A stretch of 64,000 nucleotides of DNA from positions 95,420-159,419 of the forward strand of contig SKCR01038116.1 in assembly GCA_019454045.1 (NCBI GenBank), in the 5' to 3' direction. Position numbers and translations under genes: made by a program. A model generated the notes under the pieces. It searched no databases. It was given only the letters and a program-made list of their open reading frames with translations, and had not been told where the DNA came from. The stretch's first letter is position 1. The number at the start of each line of letters is the position of its first letter. This document shows, in pieces, positions 1-13,150 of this stretch. This DNA is from Zanthoxylum bungeanum. Taxonomy: Eukaryota; Streptophyta; Magnoliopsida; Sapindales; Rutaceae.

Positions 1-984
1 CAAATTTTAGTCTTGGATTATATTTGGGCTTAAACCATTTCCATAAAGTCCAAAATATAACTATTGGGCCTTTAGTAATTTAATTGGGCCTAATGGGCCA
101 AAATTGATTCTATGGCATAGGGTGATTCCTAATGGGCCTAGGTATTATGGGTTTGATCCATTTTGGCCGAAAGCCCAAGCCTAAAGAATTAATTAAAAGC
201 CCATTGGACTTTAATTAAATAGTATTGGATACTAATTGGGCCTTTGAAACCCATTAAGATTGGATTTTGAATCTAAGTCTTTAAGGCACATAAAAAAGTG
301 TAATTATTTAATTTGGAATTAAATATAAATTAGTATTGGATACAATTTAAATTGGATTTAAAATTATAGTTCAATATAATTCAAGAATACCTACTTTAAG
401 TATTTATTCTTAAACGAGTTTGACTCGCGCAATCAAATCATTGTATGAACATTGGATGGTCATTAATTCAAAGATTAAATAATTGGATTAGATTGATTGA
501 ATAACATGCTTTGTGTGAATACTTGGATGTATGTATGAATAATGTATATCGGATTGGATATTAGACGGGTGAGGGCAATTTTGGAAATTATTGTAATAAA
601 TTTAGAATTTTTCAAATTAGACATGCGTGTCCAGCCTATTACCTCTTTTCTCATTGTATTTCTCTTCTTACCAATTCCCCTCAATGTAAATGAGGTTTCT
701 TTAGAAGTATTATGTAATTGGGTAGAAGTAAGAATAGTGCTAGTGGGAGAGAGGAAAGGGAGAGATTTGTTCTAGGAACAAATTATATTATATATCCATC
801 CGCATATAATTATTAATTTTATCGCGCCTTATTATGCTTTTAGAATGCATGCTTAAGGGTGTATGATGAGACCTAATCAAAGATAATAAATTGGTTGCCA
901 ATTTACGCGAAAAACCCTCAACAAATATTAAGCGTTTTCCTTCCATTGAGTGATTCATTCCCATGATCCAAGATTGGCACTAGT

Positions 985-1372
985 TTGTTGGCCAAAGTCA
1001 AGACCTTTGACCATCGCGGATGTGTTTGAATCACGAAGGCTTTGTTCCATATCTCATGTCTTGTCCAAGTTGTGATTTGTTGGCCAAAGTCAAGATCACT
1101 TCTTGTCCATCGACATCGATTACGAAGTTTTCCAAAGTCAATGGGTCCCGCTTAACTGGAATCATTAAGCTTGTTGTGCCAAAGCCAATGCTTAGTTGAT
1201 TCAGAGGAAAAGGTTAGGAAAATATATTGGATATATTGGCATATATATTATATATATATATATTTTGGACTTGGAGGTCCACCTACCGGATCTAGGAATT
1301 GGATGATATCCAATTGATCTTAGAGATCTACCTAGTTAAATACCATACAACTTGTTGGCCAAAGTCAAGGTT
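985..1372 (+). repeat. Leader motif TTGGCCAAAGTCAAG, three copies in Copia A
   Basis: The 15-mer TTGGCCAAAGTCAAG, usually preceded by TG, occurs near 987, 1080 and 1354. Looser relatives (CCAAAGTCAATGGG, GCCAAAGCCAATGC) lie near 1130 and 1178. The same spacing pattern recurs in the leaders of Copia B, C and D here, so it belongs to the family. It is non-coding and its function is unknown. A second copy is at about 5387-5770 in the duplication. Confidence 0.85.
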
Positions 1373-1541
1373 GTGTGTTATTTAACGGGATCCTAGCCCA
1401 CTAGGAAACTAGGTTTCCCGAGTACTCCACAGAGGGTTAGAGGCTCGCTAAAAAATAGTTGGAGGCAAGTATTAAATTATCAATTTCGTTAAAATACTTG
1501 CTAATACGCGCTCATTTAATTTTTCGTCATCAATTTTATAT

Positions 1542-1748
1542 ATATTAGTTTGACTAATATTTAATTGTTGTTTTAATTAAACAGTTGGACTGTATTCAAA
1601 CTACTTCATTTGTGGTTGGTTATATAGTTGGAATATAGTAATCAATACATTTGAATGTAACCAATCAATTGTAGTTGATTATATAGTTAGACTATAGTAA
1701 TCATTATATTTTATTGTACTTGAAATCGTTATTGGATAGTTGGACTAT
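1542..1748 (+). other. Array of five mini-hairpins in Copia A leader
   Basis: There are five inverted repeats with 3-nt loops: ATATTAGT-TTG-ACTAATAT (1542-1560), ACAGT-TGG-ACTGT (1581-1593), TATAGT-TGG-AATATA (around 1622-1637, one mismatch), TATAGT-TAG-ACTATA (1682-1696) and ATAGT-TGG-ACTAT (1736-1748). Several extend through flanking GATTA/TAATC. They lie where gag should begin. Equivalent arrays are present in Copia B, C and D with altered but still paired stems. The duplicated copy is at about 5941-6149. Confidence 0.8.
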
Positions 1749-1926
1749 AGCAATCAAGATGACTGAAAGATTGGCGTCATATGACATAATCCTGGGGAAA
1801 ATGTCTTTAACGGCTTTAATTTTTAGATTAGGAATAGAACTTCAGAATAGTTATGGGAGCTAGAAGTTATTCTATTTGATAGAGAACCTCTCGAGCCTGA
1901 GCCCGGAGTTGAGTAAATAGTAGAGT

Positions 1927-3936
1927 ATGAGCTTTGGAAGACTCACTGTGATGATAACTTTAGTGCTCAATCCGTTATGCACAGCCGTAGCTTCTTTAAA
2001 GGACATATCCCAAGTTGAAGGAAGAAGGCGGAACAAGGTTCCGGCTTCGAGGATGTTTGTTTTAACATGTTCACTGCTGGTATTAAAATTGATTTTTGAT
2101 ACTAGAAGTGGTACATGAATATATGTACTAATGTGCGGGATCTGCTGATAATCAAGAAACTGGCTTCAAAAGAGATCAACCTACAAGTCAGAAACAGGAT
2201 GAGAGTCGATATTTTGTCCGTATGAACCTAAGTTTTGGAACTGCCCTTAGGGCATGTACTTAAATTAGGAAACTATTATAATGTATCTAGTTTCACTAGG
2301 AACATTATCTCTGTATCTAGTTTAACCCGTTGCGGGTATACCTTTATATTCTAGAACACTAAGTGTTTTGTTTATAAAGATGATATTAAGATAAACACAT
2401 TAGATGTGAATAACAGTATTTATATTTAGAATATAAAGAGATCCCAAACATATAATATGACAAACAAATAGCTCAAATTGAGTAAATCAAATGAGACTTA
2501 TTTGTGGCATTGTCATCTGGGATGCATTAACAAGACTCATATATCCACACTTTCGAAGAGTGGATACTAGAACGGATTTGATTCCAATTCAATGATGTCT
2601 ACGAATCTAGTTTATTAGGCAAAGTGCCTAAACAAACCTTTTACTTGGTAAAAGTCCAAATGCCACCGATCTGTTAGCCCTTGTTCATAGGGACGTAAGT
2701 GGCCCATGTCTAGCTAGGCTAGAGATGGATATGAGTACTTCGTAACCTTTAAGAATGTGGCATCGCGTTACGGTTATGTGTATCTTTTGAAACACAAGTT
2801 AGAGACTTTTGAGTAATTAAAGAGTTTCGACACGAAGTAAGAAAACAGACCGGTAAAAGTATTAGAACATTGCGGTCAGACCATAATGGACAATACTTAA
2901 ACATATGAGTCGCTCTGAGCTACCGATTTCCTTTTGAGGATACACGAATTGATTAGTGCAATACTTATTTTGAATAAGGTTCTATGAAAATCTGTTAGAC
3001 AAACTTCGTATTTGATATGAACAGGAAAGAAACCTAGTTTCTCATTCCTGAAGTTTTGGGAATGCTGGGCATACGTTTGGATGATACCAAACTAGAATCC
3101 AAATCAGATAAGTGCCAATTTGTAGGTTATCCTAAGGAAACCAAAGTATAGTACTTATACAACTCACAAGAGAATAATGTAATTATTGCTCTCCATGCGG
3201 TTTTCCTTAGAGGAATTCCAATATGCAGTGGTAAGTGGGAAGAAAGTAAAACTCGATGAAAATCGGAGTAATACTGTTCCAGGAACCGAATCATTTACGG
3301 AACACCAACGATTCATCAATGATGAAACCACAATTTTCTAATACACAATAACCGACTACGTATGAGGAAATGATACAAGGTATCGACTTTTTTTATGGCA
3401 AAGTGCCATGAAGTCCGAAATGGATTCCATGTATACCAACCAAGTTTGGACACTGGTTGATGTGCCAGAAGGCATTGTGCCTATTGGTACTATATGAGTC
3501 TTCAAGGAAGACATACATGGATGGCAACATAAAAATGTACACAGCTAGGCTTGTACAGAATGGGTATCGTCAAAGACATAGTGTCGAATACGATGAAATT
3601 TTTTCACCTGTTACCACGATTAAATCCATTTGGATAATGCTTGCTATAACTGCATATTTCATTTATGAAATATGAAAACTGGATGCCAGAACCACTTTCC
3701 TTAACGAAAACCTTTTGGAGGATGTTTATATACATCCTGACAGTTTTGTCGGGCTAAAACATGTAAACAAGGTTTGCAAGTTAAATCGATCCATTTATGG
3801 ATTAAAGCAAGTATTACGTTCTTGGAACCAACGTTTTGATAAGAGCATAATGGTATATGATTTAATTCAAAATGAATATGATTCTTGTGTATATAAGAAG
3901 GTTAGTGGGAGCGCATTGACAATGAATGTCCTATAA
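1927..3936 (+). pseudogene. Copia A gag tail and pol (PR, IN, RT), duplication copy 1
   Basis: This is a decayed Copia polyprotein. Around 2020-2120 a gag-tail/protease remnant ends in DTRSGT, which I read as the DTGSGT-type protease motif. Around 2500-2660 a GAG-pre-integrase segment reads LWHC..GCINKTHISTL and SLLGKVPK. Around 2860-2910 an integrase remnant reads RSDHNGQYLN. At 3110-3240 the CQFVGYPKETK segment typical before RT is visible. At 3420-3936 the RT reads SEMDSMYTNQVWTLVDVPEG, the AITAYF region, LEDVYIHPD and LNRSIYGLKQ. Stops and shifts break every domain. Upstream, 1749-1926 holds no recognisable coding sequence. Confidence 0.85.
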
Positions 3937-3940
3937 GTTG

Positions 3941-4567
3941 TGTTAGGTTTCTACTATAGTCCCAAGATCATTCAAGCAATGAAAATAATGTGAATACAAT
4001 AAAGAAGTATGGCGGAATCATACTTACAATGAATGGATTTGCGATGCGATGAACACAAAACTTTCCTTGCTCCATGAAGCTCTCGGCCAAGGTCCTATTT
4101 GTGCTATTTTATTTTCGGTCGACCTCCATTTGAGTGCTCCAAGCTCCAAGCTTTGTAAATGGATTACATGCTCAAGGGTTTGTTTCTCTATCACCTTTGC
4201 ATGACTCTTTAGTGTGCTAGCACTTGGAAAAATTTGCCATAAATTCTTCCTAAAGCTTCTTCATGCTCTCGATATTGAGAGAAATTGAGAGGAAAGAAAT
4301 TGGCCCAAGGTCGAATATGGGAGAGAGAGGAAGAAGATTAGTTATGTGTTTTGTGTAATCTAATACACAAAATGAAAGTCAAATAACAAAATAATAAAAA
4401 AATGGTGAATGTCTTTGAAACCATCACACTTGAGTGTTTGACACTCAACCATCATCCAACAACTTCCATCACAATAAAGTGATAAAGTTGACTAGTGATG
4501 TGACGCATGATGTGACTTATGGGCCCCACTTAATTCGAAATGCGAGTGGGCCTACAAACACTCTCGG
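3941..4567 (-). repeat. Truncated Copia B LTR edge, duplication copy 1
   Basis: The sequence opens with TGTTAGGTTTCTACTATAG, the 3' end of the minus-strand Copia B LTR, right after the target site AGTTG (3936-3940). It matches 8350-8975 and 16193 onward. It ends at the duplication junction and is therefore a 627-bp piece, not an independent insertion. Confidence 0.9.
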
Positions 4568-6328
4568 ATTTTGAAAGCCCATTGGACTTTAATTAAAAGC
4601 CCATTGGACTTTAATTAAATAGTATTGGATACTAATTGGGCCTTTGAAACCCATTAAGATTGGATTTTGAATCTAAGTCTTTAAGGCACATAAAAAAGTG
4701 TAATTATTTAATTTGGAATTAAATATAAATTAGTATTGGATACAATTTAAATTGGATTTAAAATTATAGTTCAATATAATTCAAGAATACCTACTTTAAG
4801 TATTTATTCTTAAACGAGTTTGACTCGCGCAAATCAAATCATTGTATGAACATTGGATGGTCATTAATTCAAAGATTAAATAATTGGATTAGATTGATTG
4901 AATAACATGCTTTGTGTGAATACTTGGATGTAGTATGAATAATGTATATCGGATTGGATATTAGACGGGTGAGGGCAATTTTGGAAATTATTGTAATAAA
5001 TTTAGAATTTTTCAAATTAGACATGCGTGTCCAGCCTATTACCTCTTTTCTCATTGTATTTCTCTTCTTACCAATTCCCCTCAATGTAAATGAGGTTTCT
5101 TTAGAAGTATTATGTAATTGGGTAGAAGTAAGAATAGTGCTAGTGGGAGAGAGGAAATGGAGAGATTTGTTCTAGGAACAAATTATATTATATATCCATC
5201 CGCATATAATTATTAATTTTATCGCGCCTTATTATGCTTTTAGAATGCATGCTTAAGGGTGTATGATGAGACCTAATCAAAGATAATAAATTGGTTGCCA
5301 ATTTACGCGAAAAACCCTCAACAAATATTAAGCGTTTTCCTTCCATTGAGTGATTCATTCCCATGATCCAAGATTGGCACTAGTTTGTTGGCCAAAGTCA
5401 AGACCTTTGACCATCGCGGATGTGTTTGAATCACGAAGGCTTTGTTCCATATCTCATGTCTTGTCCAAGTTGTGATTTGTTGGCCAAAGTCAAGATCACT
5501 TCTTGTCCATCGACATCGATTACGAAGTTTTCCAAAGTCAATGGGTCCCGCTTAACTGGAATCATTAAGCTTGTTGTGCCAAAGCCAATGCTTAGTTGAT
5601 TCAGAGGAAAAGGTTAGGAAAATATATTGGATATATTGGCATATATATTATATATAATATATTTTGGACTTGGAGGTCCACCTACCGGATCTAGGAATTG
5701 GATGATATCCAATTGATCTTAGAGATCTACCTAGTTAAATACCATACAACTTGTTGGCCAAAGTCAAGGTTGTGTGTTATTTAACGGGATCCTAGCCCAC
5801 TAGGAAACTAGGTTTCCCGAGTACTCCACAGAGGGTTAGAGGCTCGCTAAAAAATAGTTGGAGGCAAGTATTAAATTATCAATTTCGTTAAAATACTTGC
5901 TAATACGCGCTCATTTAATTTTTCGTCATCAATTTTATATATATTAGTTTGACTAATATTTAATTGTTGTTTTAATTAAACAGTTGGACTGTATTCAAAC
6001 TACTTCATTTGTGGTTGGTTATATAGTTGGAATATAGTAATCAATACATTTGAATGTAACCAATCAATTGTAGTTGATTATATAGTTAGACTATAGTAAT
6101 CATTATATTTTATTGTACTTGAAATCGTTAATTGGATAGTTGGACTATAGCAATCAAGATGACTGAAAGATTGGCGTCATATGACATAATCCTGGGGAAA
6201 ATGTCTTTAACGGCTTTAATTTTTAGATTAGGAATAGAACTTCAGAATAGTTATGGGAGCTAAGAAGTTATTCTATTTGATAGAGAAACCTCTCGAGCCT
6301 GAGCCCGGAGTTGAGTAAATAGTAGAGT

Positions 6329-8345
6329 ATGAGCTTTGGAAGACTCACTGTGATGATAACTTTAGTGCTCAATCCGTTATGCACAGCCGTAGCTTCTTTA
6401 AAGGACATATCCCAAGTTGAAGGAAGAAGGCGGAACAAGGTTCCGGCTTCGAGGATGTTTGTTATTAACATGTTCACTGCTGGTATTAAAATTGAATTTT
6501 TGATACTAGAAGTGGTACATGAATATATGTACTAATGTGCGGGATCTGCTGATAATCAAGAAACTGGCTTCAAAAGAGATCAACCTACAAGTCAGAAACA
6601 GGATGAGAGTCGATATTTTGTCCGTATGAACCTAAGTTTTGGAACTGCCCTTAGGGCATGTACTTAAATTAGGAAACTATTATAATGTATCTAGTTTCAC
6701 TAGGAACATTATCTCTGTATCTAGTTTAACCCGTGCGGGTATACCTTTATATTCTAGAACACTAAGTGTTTTGTTATAAAGATGATATTAAGATAAACAC
6801 ATTAGATGTGAATAACAGTATTTATATTTAGAATATAAAGAGATCCCAAACATATAATATGACAAACAAATAGCTCAAATTGAGTAAATCAAATGAGACT
6901 TATTTGTGGCATTGTCATCTGGGATGCATTAACAAGACTCATATATCCACACTTTCGAAGAGTGGATACTAGAACGGATTTGATTCCAATTCAAATGATG
7001 TCTACGAATCTAGTTTATTAGGCAAAGTGCCTAAAACACCTTTTACTTGGTAAAAGTCCAAATGCCACCGATCTGTTAGCCCTTGTTCATAGGGACGTAA
7101 GTGGCCCATGTCTAGCTAGGCTAGAGATGGATATGAGTACTTCGTAACCTTTAAGAATGTGGCATCGCGTTACGGTTATGTGTATCTTTTGAAACACAAG
7201 TTAGAGACTTTTGAGTAATTAAAGAGTTTCGACACGAAGTAAGAAAACAGACCGGTAAAAGTATTAGAACATTGCGGTCAGACCATAATGGACAATACTT
7301 AAACATATGAGTCGCTCTGAGCTACCGATTTCCTTTTGAGGATACACGAATTGATTAGTGCAATACTTATTTTGAATAAGGTTCTATGAAAATCTGTTAG
7401 ACAAACTTCGTATTTGATATGAACAGGAAAGAAACCTAGTTTCTCATTCCTGAAGTTTTGGGAATGCTGGGCATACGTTTGGATGATACCAAACTAGAAT
7501 CCAAATCAGATAAGTGCCAATTTGTAGGTTATCCTAAGGAAACCAAAGTATAGTACTTATACTTATACAACTCACAAGAGAATAATGTAATTATTGCTCT
7601 CCATGCGGTTTTCCTTAGAGGAATTCCAATATGCAGTGGTAAGTGGGAAGAAAGTAAAACTCGATGAAAATCGGAGTAATACTGTTCCAGGAACCGAATC
7701 ATTTACGGAACACCAACGATTCATCAATGATGAAACCACAATTTTCTAATACACAATAACCGACTACGTATGAGGAAATGATACAAGGTATCGACTTTTT
7801 TTTATGGCAAAGTGCCATGAAGTCCGAAATGGATTCCATGTATACCAACCAAGTTTGGACACTGGTTGATGTGCCAGAAGGCATTGTGCCTATTGGTACT
7901 ATATGAGTCTTCAAGGAAGACATACATGGATGGCAACATAAAAATGTACACAGCTAGGCTTGTACAGAATGGGTATCGTCAAAGACATAGTGTCGAATAC
8001 GATGAAATTTTTTCACCTGTTACCACGATTAAATCCATTTGGATAATGCTTGCTATAACTGCATATTTCATTTATGAAATATGAAAACTGGATGCCAGAA
8101 CCACTTTCCTTAACGAAAACCTTTTGGAGGATGTTTATATACATCCTGACAGTTTTGTCGGGCTAAAACATGTAAACAAGGTTTGCAAGTTAAATCGATC
8201 CATTTATGGATTAAAGCAAGTATTACGTTCTTGGAACCAACGTTTTGATAAGAGCATAATGGTATATGATTTAATTCAAAATGAATATGATTCTTGTGTA
8301 TATAAGAAGGTTAGTGGGAGCGCATTGACAATGAATGTCCTATAA
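6329..8345 (+). pseudogene. Copia A gag tail and pol, duplication copy 2
   Basis: This is the second copy of the decayed PR-IN-RT region at 1927-3936, with the same stops. Small indels move the frames: here the gag-tail segment reads on through FVINMF, as in Copia B, whereas copy 1 shifts there. RT ends with KKVSGSALTMNVL and then the Copia B insertion. The host reading resumes at 26318 with DDVLL, which restores a YVDD-type motif across the insertion. Confidence 0.85.
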
Positions 8346-8349
8346 GTTG

Positions 8350-10339
8350 TGTTAGGTTTCTACTATAGTCCCAAGATCATTCAAGCAATGAAAATAATGT
8401 GAATACAATAAAGAAGTATGGCGGAATCATACTTACAATGAATGGATTTGCGATGCGATGAACACAAAACTTTCCTTGCTCCATGAAGCTCTCGGCCAAG
8501 GTCCTATTTGTGCTATTTTATTTTCGGTCGACCTCCATTTGAGTGCTCCAAGCTCCAAGCTTTGTAAATGGATTACATGCTCAAGGGTTTGTTTCTCTAT
8601 CACCTTTGCATGACTCTTTAGTGTGCTAGCACTTGGAAAAATTTGCCATAAATTCTTCCTAAAGCTTCTTCATGCTCTCGATATTGAGAGAAATTGAGAG
8701 GAAAGAAATTGGCCCAAGGTCGAATATGGGAGAGAGAGGAAGAAGATTAGTTATGTGTTTTGTGTAATCTAATACACAAAATGAAAGTCAAATAACAAAA
8801 TAATAAAAAATGGTGAATGTCTTTGAAACCATCACACTTGAGTGTTTGACACTCAACCATCATCCAACAACTTCCATCACAATAAAGTGATAAAGTTGAC
8901 TAGTGATGTGACGCATGATGTGACTTATGGGCCCCACTTAATTCGAAATGCGAGTGGGCCTACAAACACTCTCGGGCTCGGGTTCGCTAATTCTGAATTA
9001 ACGAATTTTCCGTTGCGCCGTAATTAAATCAAATTTAATTAAATAATTATGCCTAGCAAAATTACTATTCATGTCGCTAGCGAATTAATTCTAAATTAAC
9101 TCGTTCGCCTGAATTAAAATCCAAGTTTAATTCTGCTTCGAAATCTAATTTCATTTAATATATCGAATATATTATTTTATCGATTAATTCCAAATTAATC
9201 GTTCTCTCTCTTTAATAGTATTTTATCCCAGATAAAATATCTCCGTAATTAATCCTAGATTAATTTTCTCTCTTTATTAATTAATCTCAGATTAATAATG
9301 TGAGAGTCATACGTCATCGGTGAATCTTCGAGAAGCGACCCATGAGATCCCCGGATATGTTGCAGTAAATCCGATTGTCGGACTATCCGAACACGTACGT
9401 ACCAAGTACTACGTTTTTACCGATTTACAAGACATGATTGGCTTCTAGCAAAGCACCGTGCCTACCCAATTCTCCAGAAATATTCTTAAAGGAATATGTA
9501 ATCTGTATCAGGCGTAGTATACGTAGTATTGCGTATTGCGATCCAGTATCAGATGTCACGTGTTAGGCCTGGGGTTGGAATTGTGTCTGCCCCGTACGAA
9601 GCACATGTCGGATCTCTGGTAACTAGTCTCTATAATCAGATAAACATGACCTATTCATAATATCCCGATAGCTGCAGCATATAAGAGCACCAGTTTCGTA
9701 ACTTACATGATCATCACTCCACTATGACTGGAGTGATATTTCTGTCTTGACATCACACCCAATACACTATGATTCTCAATATACCCAGAAGAGGCGTACA
9801 CAGAACCGGTTAAAGCCCTGGACGACCAAAACAAAAGTATATTGATTGTCGCAAGTATTAGCGGTGCAAGTCTCAGGTTAAGACCAAATACACCTACCCT
9901 GATTCGGACTTCCATAGACACATAGTCTTACTACCAATGGAATTCCGAGGGGTCTATCCAGAGCGAAGCTGTTTCCGTACCATTGGTAAACACAACCTCC
10001 TATCACACTTGCATAAGTATCCAATACTTAAATATATGAGAACTATGTCATTATGCTCCCACAACGGGCACAAGTGCAATACTAGTCTATTCCGCATTAT
10101 CGATGTCCAATCTCGATAATACTACGAATAGGGATAATTTAATGATTAAACCTTCATGGATTGATACTGTCTGATATCATCTCAATCCGGAACTAATCAT
10201 ATGGACTTTTATCATTTATAAATCCGGGTAATCTAATTACAAATGATAAAAGAGCAATTTCATTTGTCACATAGTTAATTTGTACAACAACACAATGTTC
10301 TATACAAATAGTGATGCTATGGGTCATAATTGTCCAACA
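8350..10339 (-). repeat. Copia B 3' LTR
   Basis: On the plus strand it starts TGTTAGGTTTCTAC and ends ATTGTCCAACA. The RNase H-side PPT abuts it at 10340. A cassette of mini-hairpins lies at about 9075-9300. It contains no gene; small open frames in it match no family and recur in every LTR of this group. Confidence 0.92.
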
Positions 10340-12700
10340 ATCTCCCACTTGGCCTATAGCCAATCACCCAAGTGTCCTACACTTGAACTATGTACAGGTC
10401 ACTCAAACTTCTGCTGAGAAACTACTTTCGTCAGCGGATTTGCAAAGTTATCATCTGATGCGATTTATTCGATCATCACATCACCACGATGTATGATCCG
10501 AACGAATCAGATGAATAGTTGAAGTGCATACTTGGATCGTTGATGAGACCATTAATTCTTTAGCCTGTGCTGTAGCCTAGCTTAGCTGCTAACAGAACTA
10601 TTCCTAATCTAATTAGGATTATTTAGATCCTAAGTGCTTCTATTGCTGCCTCAGCTGCAGCAATATTCCGCTTTTGCTGTTTATACGACAAAAATATCTT
10701 GCTTGGAAGATTTCCAGCTCACTGTTCTGTTATTCAAACTATATAGTACCCTTATTACGACTTATAGTCGTATTTTTCGGTTAGGAAACTTGCAGCAGTG
10801 AATCCAGTCACTTCAAGTTCTCCATCTCCATAGCTCAAGAAAGCATCCTTAGATACTTTAAGATACTTAAGGATGTTCTTAACATCAATCCAGTGACTAT
10901 CACTTGGATTGGCCTGATTGTGACTCCATATGCTCAAAGCATATGACACACCAGGTCGCGTATATATTTTTCAATGTACGAGTTCTAGGATAGCGCCAAC
11001 AACTTTTAGATTTATCCCAATAGATCTTTATTCCTAGAATAAAGGTTGTCTCTCCCAAGAATTCTACAGAGAATTTTCATGAAAGCCAAGCTTTCACCCA
11101 TTGTAATATGGGAATATCATTTCCAAGAAATGACATATCATCATTTTTTAGGACAATCACTGTCAGTGGGCTCCCACTAACCTCCTTACATACACAATAA
11201 TCATTTTCTTTTGAATTAAATCATATACCATTATGATTACATCAAAATGATAGTTCCAAGAATGCAATGCTTGCTTCAATCATCATCAATGGATCGAATT
11301 AACTTGCAAACCTTGTTTTCTCATTTTGGATACAACAAAACCGTCAGGATGTTGTAAACATCCTCCAAAATATTTCCGTTTAAGGAAAGCGATTTTGAAG
11401 TTCAGCTGCCATATTTCATAAATGAAACAAGCATCATCAGCAAGCATTATCCAAATGGATTTAACCATGGCAACAGGTAAAATTTTTCGTCGTAATCGAC
11501 GCAATGTTGATAACGATACCTTTTCTCTACAAGCCTAGCTTAGTACGTTGGTATTTTTCCATCCAGGTATGTCTTCCTTGAAGACTAATATAGTACCAAT
11601 AGGCACAGTGCCTTCCGGTACATCAACCAGTGTCCAAACTTGGTTGGTATACATGGAATCCATTTTTGGACATCATGGCACTTTGCCATGATAGGGAGTC
11701 GATTCCTTGTATCACTTCCTCATACGTAGCCAGTTCGTATTCCTCAATAAAATTGACATCTTCATGAGGTTAGATCAGAAACCCATACCTCCCAGGTTGT
11801 TTTCTGACTCTCTCCGACTTACGCGGTTCTTGTGTATTTGAAGATTGTGGTACAGTTTCATCCCTGATTAACTGTTTGTGTTCCATTAAGGAATCGGTGT
11901 CTAGAATAGTATTACTCCGATTTTCATCTAGTTTTACTTTCCTCCCACTTACCACTGCATATAGGTATTCCTATTAAGAAAAACGCATGGCGAGAAACAA
12001 TTACACTGTTCTCTAGTGAGTTGTATAAGTACTATACTTTGGTTTCCCTAGGATAACCTACAATTAGGCACTTATCCGATTTGGGTTCTAGTTTGGTATC
12101 ATCCAAACATATGCCTATCATTCCCAAATCTTCAGGAATGAGAAAACCCAGTTTTTTCCTGTTCATATCTAATATGAAGTCTGTCAAACAGATTTTTATG
12201 GAACCTTATTCAAAATAAGTATTGCACTGTTTAATGCGTATCCCTAGAAGGAAAATGGTAGCTCAGAGCGACTCATGATTAACCTTATCATGTCCAACAA
12301 AATTCGGTTCTCTGTTCGGACACACCGCTCAATTGAGGTGTTCCGGGAGGAGTCTACTGTGAAAGAATACTATACTCTTTCAAATAATTGAGAAGCTTAT
12401 TGCTTAAGAATTTCCATCACGGTCTAACCGTGATAGTTTAATACTTTTGCCGATCTGTTTTTTCTACTTCGTGTCGAAACTCTAAAAGTTTCTGACTTGT
12501 GTTTCACTAGAAACACATAACCATAATGCTATGCCACATCCGTAAATGTTACGAAGTGTTCATATCCACCTCTAGCCTAGCTAGACATGGGCCCACTTAT
12601 GTCACTATGAACGAGGGCTAACAGATCTGTGGCACTTATACTTTTACCAAGTAAAATATGTTTTAGGCACTTTGCCTAATTAAACTAGATTCGTAGACAT
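10340..12700 (-). pseudogene. Copia B pol: integrase, RT and RNase H remnants
   Basis: The PPT (reverse complement CCAAGTGGGAGAT) is at 10340-10352. Upstream in element sense are decayed RNase H (10400-10700) and the RT/RNase H connection (10755-10949: SYALSIWSHNQ, DSHWIDVKNILKYL, YGDGELEVTGF). RT fragments at 11286-11700 include SIWIMLADDA and EIWQLNFKIAFLK. The IN-RT linker at 11770-11955 reads SERVRKQPGRYGFLI. Integrase-core traces reach about 12600. Many stops and shifts make it non-functional. The remaining ~450 bp up to the zinc knuckle are pre-integrase/protease remnants. Confidence 0.85.
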
Positions 12701-13150
12701 TATTTGAATAGAATCAAATTTTTCCTAGTACCCACTCTTTAAAAGAGTGGATATACGAGTCTTGTTTAATGTGTCCCAGACAACAATGCCACAAATAAGT
12801 CTCATCTGATCAAATCAGTTTGAGCTATTTGTTCGTCATGTTCTATGTTTGAGATTTATTTATATTCAAAATATAAATACTATTATTCACATCTAATGTG
12901 TTTATCTCAATATCATCTTTATAAAATAAAACACTTTAGTGTTTTAGAATATAAAGGTATACCCGCAACGAGTTATACTCTGATATAGAGATAATATTTC
13001 TAGTCAAACTAGGTACATTATAACAGATTCCTAATTTAAGTACATACCCTAAGGGTAGTTCCTAAACTTAGGTTTCTACTGTTAAAACAGTGACTCTCGT
13101 CCCGTTTCCAATTCGCAGATAAATCTCAACTGAAGTCAGTATCCTGCTAA

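Larger units (their letters stand above)
1..8349 (+). mobile_element. Copia A, leader to reverse transcriptase (first segment of an interrupted element)
   Basis: This is the internal region of a Ty1/Copia element on the plus strand. Its 5' LTR lies left of the window. Order seen: long AT-rich leader, hairpin array, gag tail/protease remnant, GAG-pre-integrase, integrase remnant, then RT. The segment stops at 8349, inside the codons for the RT YVDD motif, where Copia B has inserted, and resumes at 26318. Further pieces are 26318-26640, 30886-31347 and the 3' LTR at 31348-32809. All reading frames carry many stops and shifts, so the element is dead. No gag N-terminal domain like that of Copia D (36.1-36.5 kb) is visible. 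A Copia origin is certain; the lineage is not assigned. Confidence 0.9.
191..8975. repeat. 4.4-kb direct tandem duplication, two copies (191-4567 and 4591-8975)
   Basis: The two copies align end to end with an offset of 4400 growing to 4409. Each holds the Copia A leader, hairpin array, pol remnant and the first ~630 bp of the Copia B LTR, including the AGTTG target site. The copies are joined by 23 bp (4568-4590) that repeats part of the sequence just downstream, as templated filler would. By eye the copies differ at about 16 places, nearly all 1-base indels plus one 6-bp indel, with a clear substitution near 5158. The duplication therefore followed the insertion of B and is recent, or it is an assembly product. 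Confidence 0.93.

Noticed and set aside
475..775. Duplicated open frames MRGIGKKRNT and MYIGLDIRRV
   Set aside because: They are leader sequence of Copia A on opposite strands, with equivalents broken in B, C and D.
9703..10119. Recurrent MS.EVRIRVGVFGLNLRLAPL and MEFRGVYPERSC frames in many places
   Set aside because: They recur in both orientations in each Copia LTR and reflect conserved LTR sequence, not a gene.
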